Positions 44,367 through 53,453 of a DNA stretch of 64,000 nucleotides are shown here, piece after piece (positions within the stretch are counted from its first letter, which is position 1; each line of letters opens with the position of its first letter). The DNA is from an uncultured Glaciecola sp. GTDB taxonomy: Bacteria; Pseudomonadota; Gammaproteobacteria; Enterobacterales; Alteromonadaceae. The notes under the pieces were generated by a model. The model did not search any database. It saw only the letters and a program-made list of their open reading frames with translations, and was not told where the DNA came from. Made by a program: the position numbers and the translations under genes. Location: NCBI RefSeq assembly GCF_937770335.1, contig NZ_CALJHY010000002.1, positions 310,001 to 374,000 on the forward strand, read 5' to 3'.

Positions 44367-45202
44367 TGAAAAACTCCTTGATCGGTACTTTTGACTTCGA
44401 TAAGTTTAGTTCTCATTAAAAGCGTAAATATGATGATGGTAGAGACACCAAAAACACATAAATAGACAAGCGTAGGTGTTGCGTCATATCCGATCAGGAC
44501 ATGTAAAAACTGACCATATTCGTTTCTATCAGCAATTAAATTATTGGTATTCCAAAGAGGGAGCGACGAAGATAAAATATCAATTTGCTGCAACACCGTA
44601 ACGATGTTACTTAATTGCCCAGCTAAAAATAGGGCAATTGCCAGCTTGATTGGCTGACTCTTATCTACATTGACAAATACAAAGAAAAGAAGGTAGCTAA
44701 TGCTAATACAAATGCCCAAACCGACGCTAACACCAACATAAACACTTGAATGCAATTGCGTTTGTCCTATCGAAGTGAAAAATACAATAAAGTCACTGGC
44801 ATGGGGGAGCACTAGCAAAAATAGGCTCAAACTAAATAATAATTTACGGACAAAATCATTATTTGTGGTTTGTCCAAATATGACACTGGCGGTGAGGCTG
44901 AGGGAAATGCCAATCAGTAATATTTCATAGCCAATACCCTCAAGAGTCATTCCTAACCAAGGGCGGAAATGGGTGAGAATGGCACTACATAAAAGCCCCA
45001 AGGCGATACTGCAAAAGTAAAAAAAGTGATGGTCCTGCTTAAGTGTAAAGAACCAGATAGCCAAGGGTTTGACTTGTCTAGTCTCTAGCAGTATCACTTT
45101 CTTGTTAACGTCAAAAAAAGAATGCCAAGCACAAATATAAGCGTACAAAATAAAAATGGGTAATGTTTCCTCGATAAAGAGAAGTAGACTGTTTATTAGC
45201 AT
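44363..45202 (-). CDS. FTR1-like integral membrane protein with degenerate metal motifs
   Basis: 279 residues with seven likely TM helices. The order and loop pattern match the FTR1/EfeU iron permease family, most clearly the C-terminal part (LAGQLSNIVTVLQQIDIL, LWNTNNLI, GYDATPTLVYLCVF). The two REGxE ferric-binding motifs of FTR1 are not preserved. The first is reduced to IEETLPIFILY, and the second position reads HASDFIVFF. It may carry another ion or act as a redox or sensor partner. Its start overlaps the cupredoxin gene by 7 bp, and it overlaps the outer-membrane gene by 4 bp, so all are translated together. The family is fairly sure; the substrate is not. Confidence 0.78.
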   Translation of the reverse strand: MLINSLLLFIEETLPIFILYAYICAWHSFFDVNKKVILLETRQVKPLAIWFFTLKQDHHFFYFCSIALGLLCSAILTHFRPWLGMTLEGIGYEILLIGISLSLTASVIFGQTTNNDFVRKLLFSLSLFLLVLPHASDFIVFFTSIGQTQLHSSVYVGVSVGLGICISISYLLFFVFVNVDKSQPIKLAIALFLAGQLSNIVTVLQQIDILSSSLPLWNTNNLIADRNEYGQFLHVLIGYDATPTLVYLCVFGVSTIIIFTLLMRTKLIEVKSTDQGVFQ

Positions 45203-45582
45203 TTAGCTATTTCCTCAGACGATTCAATTCGCATTGTTTCACAGTTAGTAACGATCACTTTTCCTATTGCAGTCTCGGGATGATATTCGCCAAAGAAATG
45301 ATAGGTGCCTTTTGGTAATGGGCCGATAAATAAAATGGCACTTGAATTCGCAAAAATGACTTTTTCTCGGTTGAGGTCGAAGCTATCGAACTCTTCAGGT
45401 GAGGCACCATGATTAACGATAATTAGCTTTATTTTCGTGTTTTCAGAAATAGTAATAATGCTGGGTTCAAAAATGTTATTTCTCAGATCAATGGTAATAA
45501 CTGTAGCTGCAAACGCAGCAGTTATGCTGAAGTAGGAACAAAGTAAGGCGACTGATATCTGATAAATGCGTTTATTATTCAT
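45196..45582 (-). CDS. Periplasmic cupredoxin-fold protein
   Basis: About 128 residues from the ATG at 45582 (a GTG at 45588 overlaps the kinase stop). The signal peptide (ISVALLCSYFSITAAFA) leads to a cupredoxin-like sandwich: ITIDLRNNIFEPSIITISEN, IKLIIVNHGASPEEFDS and FFGEYHPETAIGKVIV. The His in NHGASPEEF and the His in GEYHP are in the places of copper ligands. The usual Cys of FFCEFHP-type motifs is Gly here, so a type 1 blue-copper site is unlikely. It is coded directly before the FTR1-like permease, as P19/EfeO-type cupredoxins are with iron permeases, and after the QseBC-like pair. Likely a metal carrier. Confidence 0.87.
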   Translation of the reverse strand: MNNKRIYQISVALLCSYFSITAAFAATVITIDLRNNIFEPSIITISENTKIKLIIVNHGASPEEFDSFDLNREKVIFANSSAILFIGPLPKGTYHFFGEYHPETAIGKVIVTNCETMRIESSEEIAKC

Positions 45583-45584
45583 AG

Positions 45585-46970
45585 TCACAGAGGCAAGCCA
45601 TCATCAATTGTAAACTTTACTTTGACTAATAAGCCGCCTAAGTCTGAATCTGAAAATGTAAGTGTGGCACCATGTGTAGCTAATATTTGAGCCACAATCG
45701 TTAAGCCTAAACCGCTACCTAAAATTCCTTTATTTACAGCGTCATCAGTACGATAAAAACGTTTTAATACATTTTCTCGCATAGAGACTTGAATGCCAGG
45801 GCCTGAGTCCTCAATAGTAAGCAAAACGTTCGTTCCAACCTTATTCACGTCAACACGTATCAGTCCTTGGTCAGGGGAATACTTGATGGCATTTGTGATT
45901 AAATTTGAAATCAACGTTTGCATTAGGAAAGGCTTAGACAATACAAATTGCTGTTCACCAATCAATTCAATCGTTTGTTGCTTTTGTTCAATGTGCGGAT
46001 ATAGGTCACCTATAACACTTTGACACGTCTCTAATAAATCGACTTTGTCTTTTTCTTGCAGCAATAATTCAGGGTTTGTTTTACTCAGCATCAGCAGCTG
46101 ATTGACGGCCTGTATCATCCTTTCTACATCTTCTTGTAGTTTCGGTAAGTCAGTGTTTATGTCACTTGGGTTGTTCTGCAGATTGTGCAGATTAATTTTC
46201 ATGACACTCAATGGAGTGCGCAATTCATGTGCTGCATGTGATACAAATTCTCGCTCGCGCTCAAAAGATGAGGTTAAACGAGCAAACAGTAAATTCAGTG
46301 TTTGAATAACCGGCTCAAGTTCAGTGCTTCGATTGTTGATATTTAATTGCGACAAGTTTGTTGACTGGCGTTTTTGTAAGTCTCTAGACAACAATTTCAG
46401 CGGGGCTAGGCTCCTTGTGGTAATGAAAAATATGAGCAAGCCTAAAAAAGGCATAACCCAAATAATGGGCTTTACTGCAGCTAAAATCATTTCTTCAACA
46501 ATCAAGCCGCGTAGTTTTCGTTGTTGAGCTACCAATATCCATTCATTACTAGTGAATTCAATGGTAAATAAACGCCAGCGCTTGCCCAAAAAGCTAACAT
46601 CTGAAAATCCGTGTTTTAATTCGCCTATGGGCCCTGTTGGTGTGTTGTCGGTGCGGATAACGGCTTTGTTATTGACGACGATTTGGTAGGCAAATTCCAC
46701 ATTTTGTTTAAAGCTTTGAGCTGTTAATGCCGGTAGAGCCTTTTTAGACATCAGCACTTGTTCAGGTTCTTCTATCACGTTGCCCACCTGAATGGCGTCC
46801 CAATTGATAGCAATCGGAACAAGGCCTTGTGCGACAACCTTTAATTCATCGTCGTAAGTCCTGCTTGAGATATCTGTACTGGATCGGTAACCTTGAATTG
46901 CCGCGCTAAAGACGACCAGTGTTAGCGAACAAATAAGCAGTAGAGTAAGCTGTTTACTGATGCTGTACAT
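45585..46970 (-). CDS. Sensor histidine kinase, QseC-like
   Basis: 461 residues. A TM helix at about 7-27 and another at about 167-187 frame a periplasmic sensor region. There follow HAMP-like linker residues, the H-box HAAHELRTPLSVMK, the N-box LISNLITNAIKYSP, the G1 box EDSGPGI, the F-box FYRTDDA, and the G2 box GSGLGLTIV. It begins 2 bp after the response regulator and ends next to the cupredoxin gene. QseC-type kinases respond to metals or small molecules. In this operon, with cupredoxin and FTR1-like genes, a metal (Fe or Cu) signal is the best guess. Confidence 0.94.
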   Translation of the reverse strand: MYSISKQLTLLLICSLTLVVFSAAIQGYRSSTDISSRTYDDELKVVAQGLVPIAINWDAIQVGNVIEEPEQVLMSKKALPALTAQSFKQNVEFAYQIVVNNKAVIRTDNTPTGPIGELKHGFSDVSFLGKRWRLFTIEFTSNEWILVAQQRKLRGLIVEEMILAAVKPIIWVMPFLGLLIFFITTRSLAPLKLLSRDLQKRQSTNLSQLNINNRSTELEPVIQTLNLLFARLTSSFEREREFVSHAAHELRTPLSVMKINLHNLQNNPSDINTDLPKLQEDVERMIQAVNQLLMLSKTNPELLLQEKDKVDLLETCQSVIGDLYPHIEQKQQTIELIGEQQFVLSKPFLMQTLISNLITNAIKYSPDQGLIRVDVNKVGTNVLLTIEDSGPGIQVSMRENVLKRFYRTDDAVNKGILGSGLGLTIVAQILATHGATLTFSDSDLGGLLVKVKFTIDDGLPL

Positions 46971-46972
46971 AC

Positions 46973-47638
46973 TTACCTTGCTTGCTTAGGAACACTATAA
47001 CCAACGCCTCTAATTGTTTTGATAAATTTGTCAGGTAATCGTTTTCGCAAATTGTGAATGTGCACTTCTATCGCATTGCTGCTCACTTCTTCACCCCATT
47101 CGTATAGCGTTTTTTCGAGGTGCTGTTTGCTTTGGATTCTGCCGTGATTCTCCATTAACGCTTTTAGTAACATAAACTCTCTACGCGGCAGTTCAACCTT
47201 TTCACCAGAGACACCAAGTTCGTGCGACGCGATATCTAAACTTACTTCATTAATATCGATTAATGAAGATGTTGCGGTGCCTAAACGACGCTCCATTGCT
47301 CTTAATCTCGCTAACAGTTCATCAATATCGAAAGGCTTAGCAAGATAATCATCAGCACCAGCATCCAAACCGTCTATCTTGTCATTAGTTGTGTCTCTAG
47401 CTGTGAGTATAATAATAGACAAATCGGGGTATTTTTTCTTCGCTTTTTTTAATAAATCAATGCCGTCCATATCAGGCAAGCCTAAATCTAGAATCATCAT
47501 TGAAAATTCGTTACTCGCCAACGAACCCATCGCACTTTCAGCGGTAGGCATGTGAGTGATAGCATAACCTTTGTGTCGCAATGATTTGCTTAACTCTTCG
47601 GCAAGTCGAGTGTCATCTTCAGCTAATAGTAGTCTCAT
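46973..47638 (-). CDS. OmpR/PhoB-family response regulator, QseB-like
   Basis: 221 residues. The receiver domain has acidic DD at residues 8-9, phospho-acceptor Asp near 51 in MMILDLGLPDMDGIDLL, Thr in IILTARD, and Lys in LAKPFDIDELLARL. The C-terminal winged helix has PRREFMLLKAL, the SNAIEVHIHNLRKRL recognition segment, and IRGVGY. It is first of a six-gene operon (sensor kinase, cupredoxin, FTR1-like, outer-membrane protein, DUF1624). The promoter carries CTTAAG-N5-CTTAAG, the kind of site that PmrA/QseB-type regulators bind, so it probably controls its own operon. The same site precedes the tlpA-like operon. Confidence 0.95.
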   Translation of the reverse strand: MRLLLAEDDTRLAEELSKSLRHKGYAITHMPTAESAMGSLASNEFSMMILDLGLPDMDGIDLLKKAKKKYPDLSIIILTARDTTNDKIDGLDAGADDYLAKPFDIDELLARLRAMERRLGTATSSLIDINEVSLDIASHELGVSGEKVELPRREFMLLKALMENHGRIQSKQHLEKTLYEWGEEVSSNAIEVHIHNLRKRLPDKFIKTIRGVGYSVPKQAR

Positions 47639-47668
47639 ACTCTTTATTTATAAAAGGGATATATGAGA

Positions 47669-47701
47669 ATACTATAACTGAATACTTAAGTGATGCTTAA
47701 G
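47669..47701 (-). promoter_or_regulatory. Promoter with PmrA/QseB-type operator of the two-component operon
   Basis: On the minus strand: CTTAAG, five bases, CTTAAG (plus coordinates 47685-47701), followed by a -10-like TATAGT (47671-47676, 8 bases away) or TAGTAT (47669-47674, 10 bases away). The ribosome site AAAGAG and the ATG of the response regulator follow at 47638. The two half-sites are identical to those at 32879-32895. Confidence 0.72.
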
Positions 47702-47927
47702 GTTTTATGAAGAATGCTACTTTTTACAGTAAATGGATAAAGTGTTGATGCAATTAGCCTATTTATAACTTTAGCTCCTTTTGCATAATTAGTTTTTGGA
47801 TTTTTTTATTCAACTTTTTTGTAACCTTATTAATTACTTTATTTTTTTTTGATCGCTTTAACGTAAATAACTGTTTTTAAGTTAAACTTTGGTGATAAAA
47901 ACTTTATAAGCTGCACGCGAGGTCACA

Positions 47928-49325
47928 ATTAACTACTTTCGAACTATTCGTCCGTCGAACAAAGACTTATTTTTCTTACCCTTAGGTGGGACTGGCGAGA
48001 TAGGCATGAATATGAATTTATATGGCCATAATAATAATTGGCTGATGGTTGATTGCGGCGTTACTTTCAGATCACCTTTAGATAGATTAAATGACAAAAA
48101 TCCTTCTGCTAAGCTGGTTGATATGGTTGCGCCTGATCCTGTGTTTATCGAAAATAGGCAAGAGAGTTTGTGCGGCATTATTATTACTCATGCGCACGAG
48201 GATCATATAGGGGCGTTACCGGCATTATGGAATAAATTTAAATGTCCGATCTACACAACAAAATTTACTGCTGAAGTATTACGCCGAAAACTTTATATGA
48301 CCGAAATTGCATCCCTGGTTAAAATTATTATCGTTGAACCCGGCAGCACAATTGACATAGGACCATTCACTATAACGTGGTTATCGATAACCCATTCGCT
48401 GCCAGACGCGCAGGCGTTGTTCATTCAAACCTCTGTTGGTTCTATTTTTCATACTGCCGACTGGAAAATAGATTTTAATCCAATAACTGATCAGCCTTTC
48501 GATGCCAAACCTTTTAAGCAACTTGCTAAGTTAAAACCAACAGCAATGGTGTGTGACTCGACAAATGCGTTACGTCCTGGCTATTCATTATCGGAAGGCG
48601 ATTGTGAATTAGGGTTGTTGCGGACTGTTCAACAATGCAAGGGACGCGCTATTGTTACTTGTTTTGGTAGTAACGTAGCTCGCCTGATAAGTTTAGCCAG
48701 AGTTGCAGCAAAGACAGGGCGATACATGACCTTGTTGGGACGCTCACTCGAAAATATGTATAGCATTGCCCGCACGACAGGTTATTGGCCGGATGAACTG
48801 AAAATTTCTCATCGACGAGATATCGGCTATTTACCAAAACATGAAGTACTCATTGTTGCAACCGGCAGTCAAGGCGAGCCGAGAGCAGCTTTGGGAAGAT
48901 TGGCAGGAGATTCTCACCCAGATTGCGAAGTAGAATCAGGTGACACGGTGATTTTTAGTTCAATTACAATTCCCGGAAATGAAAAAGCGATTGATAAAAT
49001 GGTCGAAAATCTCAAAACAAAGGGCCTTATCGTCATACAATCAGCACAATCTACATACACAATACATGCGTCGGGTCATCCAAATGAGCATGACTTGCGT
49101 GATATGTATGAGTGGGTTTCTCCCAAAGTTGCTATTCCCGTGCATGGTGAGCCGGAGCATCTGCGAGCAAATGCGTTAATCGCGCAAAAGCAGGGTGTTC
49201 CACAGCAACTTGTTGGATTAAACGGGGATTTATTCCAATTAGCACCATCTATTAAATTAATTAAAAATGCAGTTAAAGTCGGCAGAATCGACATAACTGA
49301 GGTAAACAAATCAATCAAACCTTGA
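47928..49325 (+). CDS. RNase J-like metallo-beta-lactamase/beta-CASP hydrolase, probable AUU start
   Basis: The frame gives the conserved RNase J N-terminus FFLPLGGTGEIGMNMNLYGH, but the first ATG in frame (48006) lies after it and would remove the first strand of the fold. No ATG, GTG, TTG or CTG exists between the upstream stop (47907-47909) and 48006. The ATT at 47928 has a well-placed GAGGT ribosome site and is the best start, giving about 465 residues. Metal-site motifs are THAHEDHIG, and HTADWKID further on; the beta-CASP half has VTCFGSN, VATGSQGEP and HASGHPNEHD, then PVHGEPEH. RNase J family enzymes cut RNA with exo- or endonuclease activity. Such proteins are less usual in gammaproteobacteria that rely on RNase E. 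Monocistronic. Confidence 0.88.
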   Translation: MNYFRTIRPSNKDLFFLPLGGTGEIGMNMNLYGHNNNWLMVDCGVTFRSPLDRLNDKNPSAKLVDMVAPDPVFIENRQESLCGIIITHAHEDHIGALPALWNKFKCPIYTTKFTAEVLRRKLYMTEIASLVKIIIVEPGSTIDIGPFTITWLSITHSLPDAQALFIQTSVGSIFHTADWKIDFNPITDQPFDAKPFKQLAKLKPTAMVCDSTNALRPGYSLSEGDCELGLLRTVQQCKGRAIVTCFGSNVARLISLARVAAKTGRYMTLLGRSLENMYSIARTTGYWPDELKISHRRDIGYLPKHEVLIVATGSQGEPRAALGRLAGDSHPDCEVESGDTVIFSSITIPGNEKAIDKMVENLKTKGLIVIQSAQSTYTIHASGHPNEHDLRDMYEWVSPKVAIPVHGEPEHLRANALIAQKQGVPQQLVGLNGDLFQLAPSIKLIKNAVKVGRIDITEVNKSIKP

Positions 49326-49426
49326 TATTATTGGATACACGCAATGCAAGTAAATTGCTTTGTAAGGGTTGGGCTACGTAGGTCTGCTCAAAAGAAGAAA
49401 AGAATGATAGATGGAGTAAATTTACC

Positions 49427-51187
49427 ATGCACACCGATAAATATGCCTATTCAGCCAACGTCAATAATCGACTCGAAACGCGATTGAGTAATAATATTGT
49501 TTTGGCTGACTTGACTCGCATATTATCTGAGAAAAATATTAAAGCCGATCCTAAAAGCAACGCGCATTTTAGAAAAGGATGGCGCTCTGGTGGCGGCAGT
49601 GCGCTGGCGGTTATTTTCCCTGAAACATTATTGCAATTGTGGCAAAGTCTGCAAATTTGCGTAAAAGCCAATACTATTATTGTTATGCAAGCGGCCAATA
49701 CTGGATTAACTGAAGGTTCGACACCCAGCGGCGATGACTACGATAGGGCCGTTATTGTTATTAACACTTTGGCGATCGATAAGCTCTTTCTAATTAATGC
49801 AGGAAAGCAAGTTATCAGCCTCCCTGGCGCTACGTTACATCAACTGGAAAAACAGTTAGCTGGCATAGGTCGCGCGCCTCATTCTGTTATCGGTTCTTCT
49901 TGTTTAGGTGCATCGATTGTCGGAGGGGTTGCCAATAACTCCGGTGGGGCTTTAGTTAAACGCGGACCCGCTTTTACCGAACTGTCAATATATGCACAAG
50001 TGAATGAGCATGGTGAATTAATACTAGTAAATCACTTAGGAATTGAACTTGGCGATTCTCCAGAATCTATATTGACCAATTTACAGCAAGGGGAATTTGC
50101 GCATAAAGCGGTTCCTCGTAGCCATAAAATGGCATCTGACAAAGAGTATATCGAGCGTATTAGAGACGTTAATGCTGATTCACCTAGTCGATTTAATGCT
50201 GACAAAAGACGTCTATATGAGTCAAGTGGCTGCGCTGGAAAGCTAGCGATATTTGCGGTTCGCCTCGACACTTATCCAGTTGCAGAGCGAGAACAAACCT
50301 TCTATATCGGGACAAATGATACCAAGGAATTAGCACAACTTAGAAAACAAATGCTGTCACGCTTAACTAACCTGCCCGAAGTGGGTGAGTACATGCACCG
50401 AGATATTTTTGATATTTCACAAAAATATGGCAAAGATACATTTTTAAGCGTACTGCATTTAGGAACTGAACAATTGCCCCGTTTATTTTCTATCAAAGGA
50501 CGTATTGATGGGGTGCTGAACAAGGTTAAGTGGTTACCTAATGCATTGACTGACAAGTGTATGCAGGGTTTGAGTCGCTTTTTTCCACAACATATTCCGC
50601 CGCGCTTACTTAAGTATCGTAAAGATTACGAGCATCACCTTATTCTAAAAATGAGTAATGAAGGAATTGCAGAAGCCGAAAGTTTTTTGTCAAACTTCTT
50701 CAGTAAATCAAAAACAGGCAGCTTCATTGTGTGTGATGCGAATGAGGCAAAACGTGCTTATTTGCATCGTTTTGCTGCGGCAGGAGCCGCTATTCGTTAC
50801 CACAGCATGCGTGCAAACCACGTTGGTGATATTTTAGCGTTAGATATTGCGTTGCCAAGAAATGAAATTGATTGGCTTGAAAAGTTACCAGAGGAACTGG
50901 ATAAACAGATTGATAAGAAGCTCTATTATGGTCATTTTTTTTGCTATGTGTTTCATCAGGATTATATTCTGAAAAAGGGAGTAGATGCGCAAAAAGTAAA
51001 AAAACAAATGTTAGCTATTTTGAACAGTCGAGGGGCGAAGTATCCAGCAGAACATAATGTCGGACATCTGTATGAAGCAGAGTCTGATTTAAAAACTTTC
51101 TATGAATTTCTCGACCCGACAAATACGTTTAACCCTGGGATTGGCAAAATGGAAAAAACTAAGCGCAGTTGCGCTTGTTGCCTTTAA
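49427..51187 (+). CDS. dld: Quinone-dependent D-lactate dehydrogenase
   Basis: A 586-residue FAD-binding PCMH-type flavoprotein. The FAD domain has VMQAANTGLTEGSTPSGDDYDRA-type sequence (about residues 86-108) and VIGSSCLGASIVGGVANNSGG near 154. The Dld-specific membrane-binding and cap domains follow (RIRDVNADSPSRFNADKRRL and FVRLDTYPV-like). The C-terminus NPGIGKMEKTKRS is typical. Dld is a peripheral inner-membrane enzyme that oxidises D-lactate to pyruvate and passes electrons to quinone. E. coli Dld is 571 residues, similar in length. The start has GGAG about 11 bp upstream. It is alone in its transcription unit. Confidence 0.94.
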   Translation: MHTDKYAYSANVNNRLETRLSNNIVLADLTRILSEKNIKADPKSNAHFRKGWRSGGGSALAVIFPETLLQLWQSLQICVKANTIIVMQAANTGLTEGSTPSGDDYDRAVIVINTLAIDKLFLINAGKQVISLPGATLHQLEKQLAGIGRAPHSVIGSSCLGASIVGGVANNSGGALVKRGPAFTELSIYAQVNEHGELILVNHLGIELGDSPESILTNLQQGEFAHKAVPRSHKMASDKEYIERIRDVNADSPSRFNADKRRLYESSGCAGKLAIFAVRLDTYPVAEREQTFYIGTNDTKELAQLRKQMLSRLTNLPEVGEYMHRDIFDISQKYGKDTFLSVLHLGTEQLPRLFSIKGRIDGVLNKVKWLPNALTDKCMQGLSRFFPQHIPPRLLKYRKDYEHHLILKMSNEGIAEAESFLSNFFSKSKTGSFIVCDANEAKRAYLHRFAAAGAAIRYHSMRANHVGDILALDIALPRNEIDWLEKLPEELDKQIDKKLYYGHFFCYVFHQDYILKKGVDAQKVKKQMLAILNSRGAKYPAEHNVGHLYEAESDLKTFYEFLDPTNTFNPGIGKMEKTKRSCACCL

Positions 51188-51607
51188 TTACGTGCATAGA
51201 GAAGATGGTTATTACTGTGTATTTAAATGACTAGAAAGGTCAGTATTTAAAATAGATTCGTTGCTAAAGTAATAAAAATAAGACGGTGTGTAGATTATTT
51301 GAGCAAAATCGATTGGCATTTATTATAAGACTATCATTTTTCTGAATCAGTGAGTAAAAGTCATTGTTATGATTGATTGCAAAAAACACTGGCCAGACAA
51401 GTTCTCCTGCAAAATAGAATGCTCCTAACCGTTGCAATCGCTTGTTTTTAGAAGATAGCGCTTTTATTTTCATCGGCAATAATGTTTGTAAATAAAACAA
51501 CCCGTCGAAAAATATTGATAATAACGAATGTAAAAATCGGTTGTATATTCCTAATATTCGCGCATTATTATAAATATGTGAATAACTTGTAAATAACAGG
51601 ATGGTTT
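51188..51607. other. 420-bp intergenic region, AT-rich
   Basis: Nothing convincing is seen. A 78-codon minus-strand frame (51264-51500) has no ribosome site and no protein-like pattern. The right end holds the ribosome site (AGGA) of the acyl-CoA synthetase and presumably its promoter (AT-rich, near 51550-51590). No clear terminator for dld was found. Confidence 0.5.
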
Positions 51608-53278
51608 ATGCAAACAGATAATGCCGATTTGATTCCTCAGGAAAGTGTGGCGTCCCCTTTATCAATGCTCTATAAATGGGAGCAGGAGACCCCCGACAGT
51701 CTTTATATGACTCAGCCAACAAGTGATGGTGAACTCACGTTTACTTGGAATGAGACGGCAAAAGAAGCACGTAAAGTTGCGGCTGCTTTGTTGGCAAAAA
51801 ATTATCCAAAGGGTAGCCGCATAGCTGTTTTATCTAAAAATTGCGCGCATTGGATGATTGTCGACTTGGGCATCATGATGGCAGGTCATATTTCTGTTCC
51901 AATTTTTTCCACTGCAGGTAAAGAGACGATCAGTTATGTATTACAACATGCCGATTGCCCGTTAGTTTTTGTCGGTATACTAGACAATTACAAGTCACAA
52001 GAAGAAGCCGTGCCTGCTAGTGTAGAGAAGGTTGGATTTCCTTATCGTGGCGCCACTGGCATTGCGTGGGAAGAATTTACTGCTGTCGAACCGCTAAATG
52101 ATAACCCCCTTCCTGATATGAACGAAATTATGACAATCATATATACGTCAGGCAGCACGGGGCAGCCTAAAGGCGTCGTTCACACTTACCAAACCATTTG
52201 TTGGGCTGCGCGTAATTCATTAAACTCGATGTCGGTAAATGAAGACGATCGAATCTTAAGTTATCTGCCGCTTGCACATATTACTGAACGAGTGTTGGTT
52301 GAACTTGCTAGCTATTACGCTCGGATGCAAATACATTTTGTTCAGTCTTTGGATACATTTACACGAGATGTAAAAGCATGTCAGCCGACTTTATTTATTT
52401 CTGTTCCGCGTTTGTGGACGAAGTTTCAGTTGGGTGCGTTAGCTAAATTACCGCAAAAGAAGTTGAGCTTTCTACTAAGCATTCCTTTAATAGGCAATAA
52501 AATAGCCCAAAAAATCCGGAATGAAATGGGCTTAGGCTCAGCTAGATTATGGGCATCTGGTTCTGCCCCCCTAGCACCTGTAATTATCGAATGGTTTCAT
52601 ACCATTGGCATCAATATCTCTGAGGGTTGGGGTATGACTGAAAACAGCGCATACGGTACAGGTAGTGTGCCATTTAGAGTCGATAAAATAGGTTGTATAG
52701 GAAAAGCTTACGACGGGGTTGAAGTAAGAATTGCTGAAGATGGCGAGATACAAGTGAGCTCTCCATGCAACATGATAGGTTACTACAAAGAACCAGAAAA
52801 AACGGCTGGTGTATTTACTAATGACGGTTTCTTGCGAACGGGTGATAAAGGCACAATTGACGCTGAGGGTTTTGTAACAATTACCGGCCGATTAAAAGAT
52901 ATTTTTAAAACAGAGAAAGGCAAGTATGTAGCGCCTGCGCCAATTGAAGCAAAGTTAATGGAAAACCCGATTGTGGAGCAAGTTTGTGTTACCGGTACAA
53001 ACTTACCGCAACCTATTGCCTTGCTGGTGCTCTCTGAAAAGGCAAGACAGCATAATAAAGTAGGTATTGTTGAGAGTTTGCGTAAAACGCTTATTGCTGT
53101 TAACAGCACGCTTGAAAGTCACCAGCGATTGGACCGAATTGTTATATTTAAGGATGAGTGGTCGATAGAAAATGACCTATTAACGCCAACGTTAAAGGTA
53201 AAGCGTCACGTAATAGAAGAAAAATTCAAGTCTATAATATTGACTGATCATAAAGAAGACGTGGTCTGGAACGATTAG
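51608..53278 (+). CDS. Long-chain acyl-CoA synthetase (AMP-binding family)
   Basis: A 556-residue adenylate-forming enzyme. The P-loop motif is TIIYTSGSTGQPKGVVH near residue 178, then LSYLPLAHITERV, the A5-type GWGMTENSAYGTG near 340, the A7/A8 motifs RTGDKGTIDAEGFVTITGRL, and KDIFKTEKGKYVAPAPIE with the catalytic Lys region. These match the long-chain acyl-CoA ligase group, with GRLKDIFKT as the fatty-acid-type linker. It activates fatty acids as acyl-AMP, then acyl-CoA, for degradation or lipid synthesis. The start has CAGGATG as ribosome site. It converges with the dUTPase gene at two hairpin terminators. Confidence 0.93.
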   Translation: MQTDNADLIPQESVASPLSMLYKWEQETPDSLYMTQPTSDGELTFTWNETAKEARKVAAALLAKNYPKGSRIAVLSKNCAHWMIVDLGIMMAGHISVPIFSTAGKETISYVLQHADCPLVFVGILDNYKSQEEAVPASVEKVGFPYRGATGIAWEEFTAVEPLNDNPLPDMNEIMTIIYTSGSTGQPKGVVHTYQTICWAARNSLNSMSVNEDDRILSYLPLAHITERVLVELASYYARMQIHFVQSLDTFTRDVKACQPTLFISVPRLWTKFQLGALAKLPQKKLSFLLSIPLIGNKIAQKIRNEMGLGSARLWASGSAPLAPVIIEWFHTIGINISEGWGMTENSAYGTGSVPFRVDKIGCIGKAYDGVEVRIAEDGEIQVSSPCNMIGYYKEPEKTAGVFTNDGFLRTGDKGTIDAEGFVTITGRLKDIFKTEKGKYVAPAPIEAKLMENPIVEQVCVTGTNLPQPIALLVLSEKARQHNKVGIVESLRKTLIAVNSTLESHQRLDRIVIFKDEWSIENDLLTPTLKVKRHVIEEKFKSIILTDHKEDVVWND

Positions 53279-53364
53279 AATTGTTACTGCTGAATATGCT
53301 GGTGCAGAATTATAGTTAAACTGTGCCGCGCTATATTTAGCTACTTCGTTTAACGCGCTAAATA

Positions 53365-53396
53365 GTTAGCGAGTTTGTTTACTCGCTAACTTTATT
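53365..53396 (+). terminator. Terminator downstream of the acyl-CoA synthetase
   Basis: A perfect 10-bp stem GTTAGCGAGT / ACTCGCTAAC with a 6-nt loop (TTGTTT), followed by TTTATT. It lies about 87 bp after the plus-strand stop. Confidence 0.75.
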
Positions 53397-53398
53397 CT

Positions 53399-53433
53399 AA
53401 AAATGGCTACTTGCTTTTTACGTAGCCATTTTT
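53399..53433. terminator. Bidirectional terminator between convergent genes
   Basis: A perfect 12-bp stem AAAAATGGCTAC / GTAGCCATTTTT with an 11-nt loop. It has a T run on its plus-strand 3' side and an A run (T on the minus strand) on the other, so it can stop both the acyl-CoA synthetase and the dUTPase transcripts. Confidence 0.85.
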
Positions 53434-53453
53434 GTTTATATAGACTCGATGCC

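Noticed and set aside
51264-51500. 78-codon minus-strand open frame
   Set aside because: No ribosome site, odd composition, no protein-like pattern and no recognised family.
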